Positions 60,958 to 64,000 of a DNA stretch of 64,000 nt are shown one piece after another. The position numbers and the translations under genes were made by a program. This DNA is from Caballeronia concitans (GTDB lineage: Bacteria > Pseudomonadota > Gammaproteobacteria > Burkholderiales > Burkholderiaceae). The stretch lies in contig NZ_FCNV02000012.1 in assembly GCF_001544615.1 (NCBI RefSeq), forward strand, positions 1-64,000, read 5' to 3'. The first letter of the stretch is position 1. Every line of letters starts with the position of its first letter. A model generated the notes under the pieces. It made no database searches. It was not told the DNA's origin and was given only the letters and a program-made list of their open reading frames with translations.

Positions 60958-62192
60958 CGACGGCCCCCAATCAGCCGGGATGGATCGGCAGGCTCTTTCC
61001 CGCCCTCAACGAAGCGTCGCTGCGGCGCTATCTGAGCGGACAGGTGGCGTCGGTGCTGGGAAGCTGGACGCAGAACGTGACGCTGAATCTGCTCGTGTAT
61101 CACCTGTCGGGTTCAGCGGCAATACTCGCGCTGCTCAACTTTTTGTTGTACGGGCCGCAACTGGTCGTCGCGCCCGTCGCCGGATCGCGCATACGCGCCG
61201 AAAATGCTCGCCGCGTGACGCTCTGCGTGCTCACGGCGTCGCTCGTATTGACGGGCAGTCTCATCACGCTGTCCGCATTGAACCTGCTGAACGTGCCGCT
61301 GATTCTCGCGCACGCGCTGGCCATCGGCATTTCGAGCGCGATCGAAGTGCCCGCGCGTCAGGTGTTGCTGCTGACGAGCCTGCGCGATACGAGCCTGACA
61401 TCGAACGCGGTCGCGATGAACACGATGGTCTATAACGTCGGCCGCATGGTCGGCCCGACGATTGCGGGATTCGTTTATCCGACGCTCGGTCCGCGCGCAT
61501 CGTTCGCGATCTACGCGCTCGCGCTCTGCTTCATGGCGACATGCGTGCGTTCGATTCGACTGTCCGCGGACGCACGCGCCTCGCGCACGGAAAGCAGCTT
61601 GCGCGACGCCGTCGGCTACGTGATGTCGGACGCTTTTTCCGCGCGCTATCTGCCGATTCTCGCGTGCATCGGCCTGTTCGCGGCGAGCTACCAGACGCTC
61701 GTGCCGCTTCTCGCGGACCGCGCGTTCCACGACGCCGCGCGTTTCACCGGCGTGTTCTTCGCCTGCGCGGGCGCGGGTTCGCTGAGTTCGGCCGTGCTGC
61801 TGTCGTCGGCGCTCGGTCCGCGCGCGTCGGCGCGATTCATCGCGTGGGCGCCGTGGACCGCTATCGTCGCGCTCCTGGTGCTCGCCACGACGAGCGCGGT
61901 GGGCGCATCGATGCCCGCGTTCTACGTGCTCGGCTTCAGCCTCACGTTCGCGGCGACATCGACGAACGCAACCATCCAGCGCCGATGCCCGGAGCACGTT
62001 CGCGGCGGACTCGTCGGCATGTACGGCATGGCCTACAACGGGACGATGCCGTTCGGCTATCTGCTCGTCGGCACGATATCCGAGGCGCTCGGCGTGCGTC
62101 ACACATTCGCGGCGATGGCGGCGGTGCTCGCAGTGGGCATCCTGTCCATCGTCGCGTGGCAAAGGTTCAAACTACAGCGCGAAGGCGCATAA
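60954..62192 (+). CDS. MFS transporter, EntS/DHA3-like
   Basis: 412-residue MFS protein of the DHA3/EntS type: RRYLSGQVASVLGSWTQNVT then LNLLVYHLSGSAAILALLNF, AENARRVTLCVLTASLVLTG, MNTMVYNVGRMVGPTIAGFV. This group usually exports drugs or siderophores rather than importing nutrients. In this operon it may remove a toxic intermediate or be a hitch-hiker. It begins inside the previous gene's stop and is followed after 14 bases by another MFS gene. Confidence 0.85.
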   Translation: MTTAPNQPGWIGRLFPALNEASLRRYLSGQVASVLGSWTQNVTLNLLVYHLSGSAAILALLNFLLYGPQLVVAPVAGSRIRAENARRVTLCVLTASLVLTGSLITLSALNLLNVPLILAHALAIGISSAIEVPARQVLLLTSLRDTSLTSNAVAMNTMVYNVGRMVGPTIAGFVYPTLGPRASFAIYALALCFMATCVRSIRLSADARASRTESSLRDAVGYVMSDAFSARYLPILACIGLFAASYQTLVPLLADRAFHDAARFTGVFFACAGAGSLSSAVLLSSALGPRASARFIAWAPWTAIVALLVLATTSAVGASMPAFYVLGFSLTFAATSTNATIQRRCPEHVRGGLVGMYGMAYNGTMPFGYLLVGTISEALGVRHTFAAMAAVLAVGILSIVAWQRFKLQREGA

Positions 62193-62206
62193 AGTCGGAG
62201 ACGAAC

Positions 62207-63523
62207 ATGTCAATTGGAAGCACCACCACGCTCGAGCGACAGACGATGCGAAAGGTCATCTGGCGGCTGCTGCCGTTCCTGATGATCTGCTATCTGATGG
62301 CGTTCATCGATCGGGGCAACGTCGGCATGGCGTCGCTCCAGATGAATCACGACATCGGCATGTCCGCGAAAGTGTTCGGGCTGGGCGCGAGTCTCTTTTT
62401 TGTGTCGTACTTCATCTGCGAAGTGCCGAGCAACATCGCGCTCGAAAAGTACGGCGCGCGCGTGTGGATCGCGCGGATCATGATCACGTGGGGCATCGTC
62501 TCGGCAGCGACCGCGCTCGTGCATAACGCCACGACGTTCTACATCCTGCGATTCCTGCTCGGCGCGGCCGAAGCCGGTTTCGCACCGGGCGTGCTGCTCT
62601 ATCTGTCGTACTGGGTGCCGAAGGCGTATCGCGCACGCGTGGTCGCCACGTTCATGGTGTCGATTCCGGCGGCGAGCTTCATCGGGTCGCCCATTTCCGC
62701 GCTGCTGCTGCAGATGGACGGCCTCGCGGGCCTGCGCGGCTGGCACTGGCTCTTCATCCTCGAAGGCGTGCCGACGGTGCTGCTCGGCATCGCGTGTCTC
62801 TTCATGCTGACCGACACGCCTGCCAAGGCAACATGGCTGAATGAAGACGAGCGCACGTGGCTGCTCGGCGCGCTCGCCGCGGAAAGCGCTCAGCCGAAGA
62901 AGGTCGCCGCGATGCCGCTGACCAAGCTCTTTCGCAATCGCTACGTGCTGTGCCTCGCGCTCGTCGATACGTGTGCGTCCGCTGCGGGCAGCACGCTGTC
63001 GGTGTGGCAGCCGCAATTGTTGAAGTCGTATGGATTGACCGTGCTTCAGACGGGCATGCTGAACGCCGTGCCGTACGCGCTGGCGTCGGTCCTGATGATC
63101 TTCTGGGGCCGTCATTCGGACCGCACGAAGGAGCATCGCTGGCATACCGTGGTGCCGATGCTGCTGATCGGCGGCGGTCTCTTCGCCACGTCGCTCAGCG
63201 GTTCGCTGCTGCCCACGGTGTGCATGCTGTGCTGCGTGCTCGTCGGCGCCTACGCGTTCAAGGGACCGTTCTGGGCGCTGGCGTCCGACATGCTCTCGAA
63301 CAGCACGATCGCGGCCGGGTTGGCCACCGTTAATGCCATTGCGAATCTGCTGGGCGGCGGCCTCATGGTGAACGTCTACGGCTGGGTCAAGGCGGCGACG
63401 GGCAGCTACTCGCTCGCGCTCATGCCGCTCGGCATCCTGACGCTGGTCAGCGTCGCGACGCTGCTGCTCCTGACGCGCAAGGGTCAGCCCGGGCACATGG
63501 TCGGCAAGACGGAGGCGGCGTGA
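62207..63523 (+). CDS. MFS transporter, anion:cation symporter type
   Basis: 438-residue ACS-family carrier: WRLLPFLMICYLMAFIDRGN then VGMASLQMNHDIGMS, EVPSNIALEKYGARVWIARI, RFLLGAAEAGFAPGVLLYLS. GGAGACG precedes the ATG. It is the third MFS in a row and the second ACS-type carrier of the operon. Perhaps its substrate is a different salt or isomer from that of the carrier at 56053. Two bases before the next gene. Confidence 0.88.
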   Translation: MSIGSTTTLERQTMRKVIWRLLPFLMICYLMAFIDRGNVGMASLQMNHDIGMSAKVFGLGASLFFVSYFICEVPSNIALEKYGARVWIARIMITWGIVSAATALVHNATTFYILRFLLGAAEAGFAPGVLLYLSYWVPKAYRARVVATFMVSIPAASFIGSPISALLLQMDGLAGLRGWHWLFILEGVPTVLLGIACLFMLTDTPAKATWLNEDERTWLLGALAAESAQPKKVAAMPLTKLFRNRYVLCLALVDTCASAAGSTLSVWQPQLLKSYGLTVLQTGMLNAVPYALASVLMIFWGRHSDRTKEHRWHTVVPMLLIGGGLFATSLSGSLLPTVCMLCCVLVGAYAFKGPFWALASDMLSNSTIAAGLATVNAIANLLGGGLMVNVYGWVKAATGSYSLALMPLGILTLVSVATLLLLTRKGQPGHMVGKTEAA

Positions 63524-63525
63524 GC

Positions 63526-64000
63526 ATGAAGGGTCTCTCGCGACGCGGATTTCTCGAACTGGCTTGCGCTTCGGTGGCGACGGCCGCGCTGCCCAGAGCG
63601 GCGGCGGCCAGCGAAACATGGTCGAGCGGCTCGGAGCGGCCGTCGTTCGCGTTGCCGGAGCATGCCGTCGATTGCCACATGCATATCTATGACGATCGTT
63701 TTCCGGTGGCGCCCGGCACGAAGCTGCGGCCGCCCAATGCGACGGTCGAGCAGTATCGGCAATTGCAGACGCGGCTCGGGATACGGCGCAATGTCGTCGT
63801 GACGCCGTCGACATACGGCACCGACAACCGATGCACCGTGGAAGCGTTGAAGCGCTTCGGCAACGACGCCCGCGGCATTGCGGTCGTCGATACATCGGTG
63901 ACGGATGAGGCGCTTCACGCGTTGAACGCCGCCGGCGTGCGCGGCATTCGATTCAACCTGAGCTATCCCGGCGCGACGACGCTCGAGATGCTCGCGCCGC
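63526..64000 (+). CDS. Tat-exported amidohydrolase (partial, runs off the window)
   Basis: The first 158 residues of a COG3618-type amidohydrolase. It starts MKGLSRRGFLELACASVAT, a twin-arginine signal (SRRGFLE), so it should be folded before export. The metal site begins HAVDCHMHIYDDRF (HxH motif). The rest resembles the family's barrel (RRNVVVTPSTYGTDNRCTVE, GVRGIRFNLSYPGATTLEML). ATG 63526 is favoured with GGAGG 10 bases upstream; a GTG at 63520 overlapping the previous stop is an alternative. It is a second, periplasmic version of the cytosolic enzyme at 58640 and presumably part of the same pathway. Confidence 0.85.
   Translation, partial: MKGLSRRGFLELACASVATAALPRAAAASETWSSGSERPSFALPEHAVDCHMHIYDDRFPVAPGTKLRPPNATVEQYRQLQTRLGIRRNVVVTPSTYGTDNRCTVEALKRFGNDARGIAVVDTSVTDEALHALNAAGVRGIRFNLSYPGATTLEMLAP

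Noticed and set aside
62210-63895. Minus-strand open frame of 561 codons opposite the last MFS gene
   Set aside because: Antisense shadow; arginine/histidine-rich with no domain.

Overview
The window looks like chromosomal DNA of a Burkholderiaceae bacterium, most likely the Paraburkholderia/Caballeronia group. This rests on the high GC, the type-4 trimeric porin, a glycolate cluster with a FadR-type regulator, the fused EIIA-HPr-EI plus EIIC-EIIB PTS pair, and the many ACS/AAHS-type MFS carriers with IclR, GlxA and FadR regulators. The assignment is from protein character only; no database search was possible. I saw no rRNA, tRNA, CRISPR array, transposase or phage gene.

Layout. 1-5.1 kb (minus strand): a frameshifted porin remnant at the left edge, an MscS-type channel, and two tandem Cache-type cyclic-di-GMP proteins (GGDEF-EAL and GGDEF). 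5.6-16.6 kb: a complete glycolate locus in two operons, glcD-glcE-glcF-MFS and glcA-glcG-glcB, with the regulator glcC between them. Each operon promoter region carries two copies of a 13-bp palindrome (CTGGTNATACCAG) about 106-108 bp apart, which I propose as GlcC operators. 16.7-20.6 kb: a GAF-PAS-GGDEF protein and a chemoreceptor. 20.9-23.6 kb: an MFS carrier and an rcnR-rcnA nickel/cobalt efflux pair with a C-tract operator; RcnA carries an extra inserted domain. 23.6-26.0 kb: a PHB-depolymerase-type esterase behind a CopG-type regulator, and a possible 2OG-Fe(II)-like protein. 26.0-28.1 kb: an AT-rich gene-poor stretch leading into a Tat-exported beta-helix lipoprotein. 28.5-32.5 kb: HAD phosphatase, MFS, GNAT acetyltransferase and GlxA-type regulator. 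32.6-36.9 kb: a PTS pair of the N-acetylglucosamine/glucose type. 37.2-41.4 kb: four envelope or membrane genes in a row (lipoprotein, AI-2E, SulP, VIT-like). 41.6-45.7 kb: a beta-barrel protein, an orphan binding protein next to an IT-superfamily permease, and a SYLF lipoprotein. 46.1-49.6 kb: a CBS-BON protein and three secreted proteins (DUF3300, DUF2950, small surface protein). 49.7-52.5 kb: a LysE exporter, divergent from an FMN 2-hydroxy-acid oxidase coupled to an IclR regulator.

53.2-64 kb is the most interesting region. An IclR regulator is divergent from a long tightly packed plus-strand run: RraA-type aldolase, 2-hydroxyacid dehydrogenase, SMP-30 lactonase, ACS-type MFS, porin, COG3618-type amidohydrolase, AAHS-type MFS, another MFS, another ACS-type MFS, and a Tat-exported amidohydrolase that runs off the right edge. 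This looks like a catabolic operon for a lactone-forming (hydroxy/keto) acid whose substrate I cannot name.

Themes: 2-hydroxy-acid metabolism (glycolate oxidase, FMN oxidase, 2-hydroxyacid dehydrogenase) feeding central metabolism through malate synthase and pyruvate-type aldolase chemistry; cyclic-di-GMP signalling; and envelope or transport functions. Palindromes beside many of the regulators let several regulons be proposed from sequence alone.
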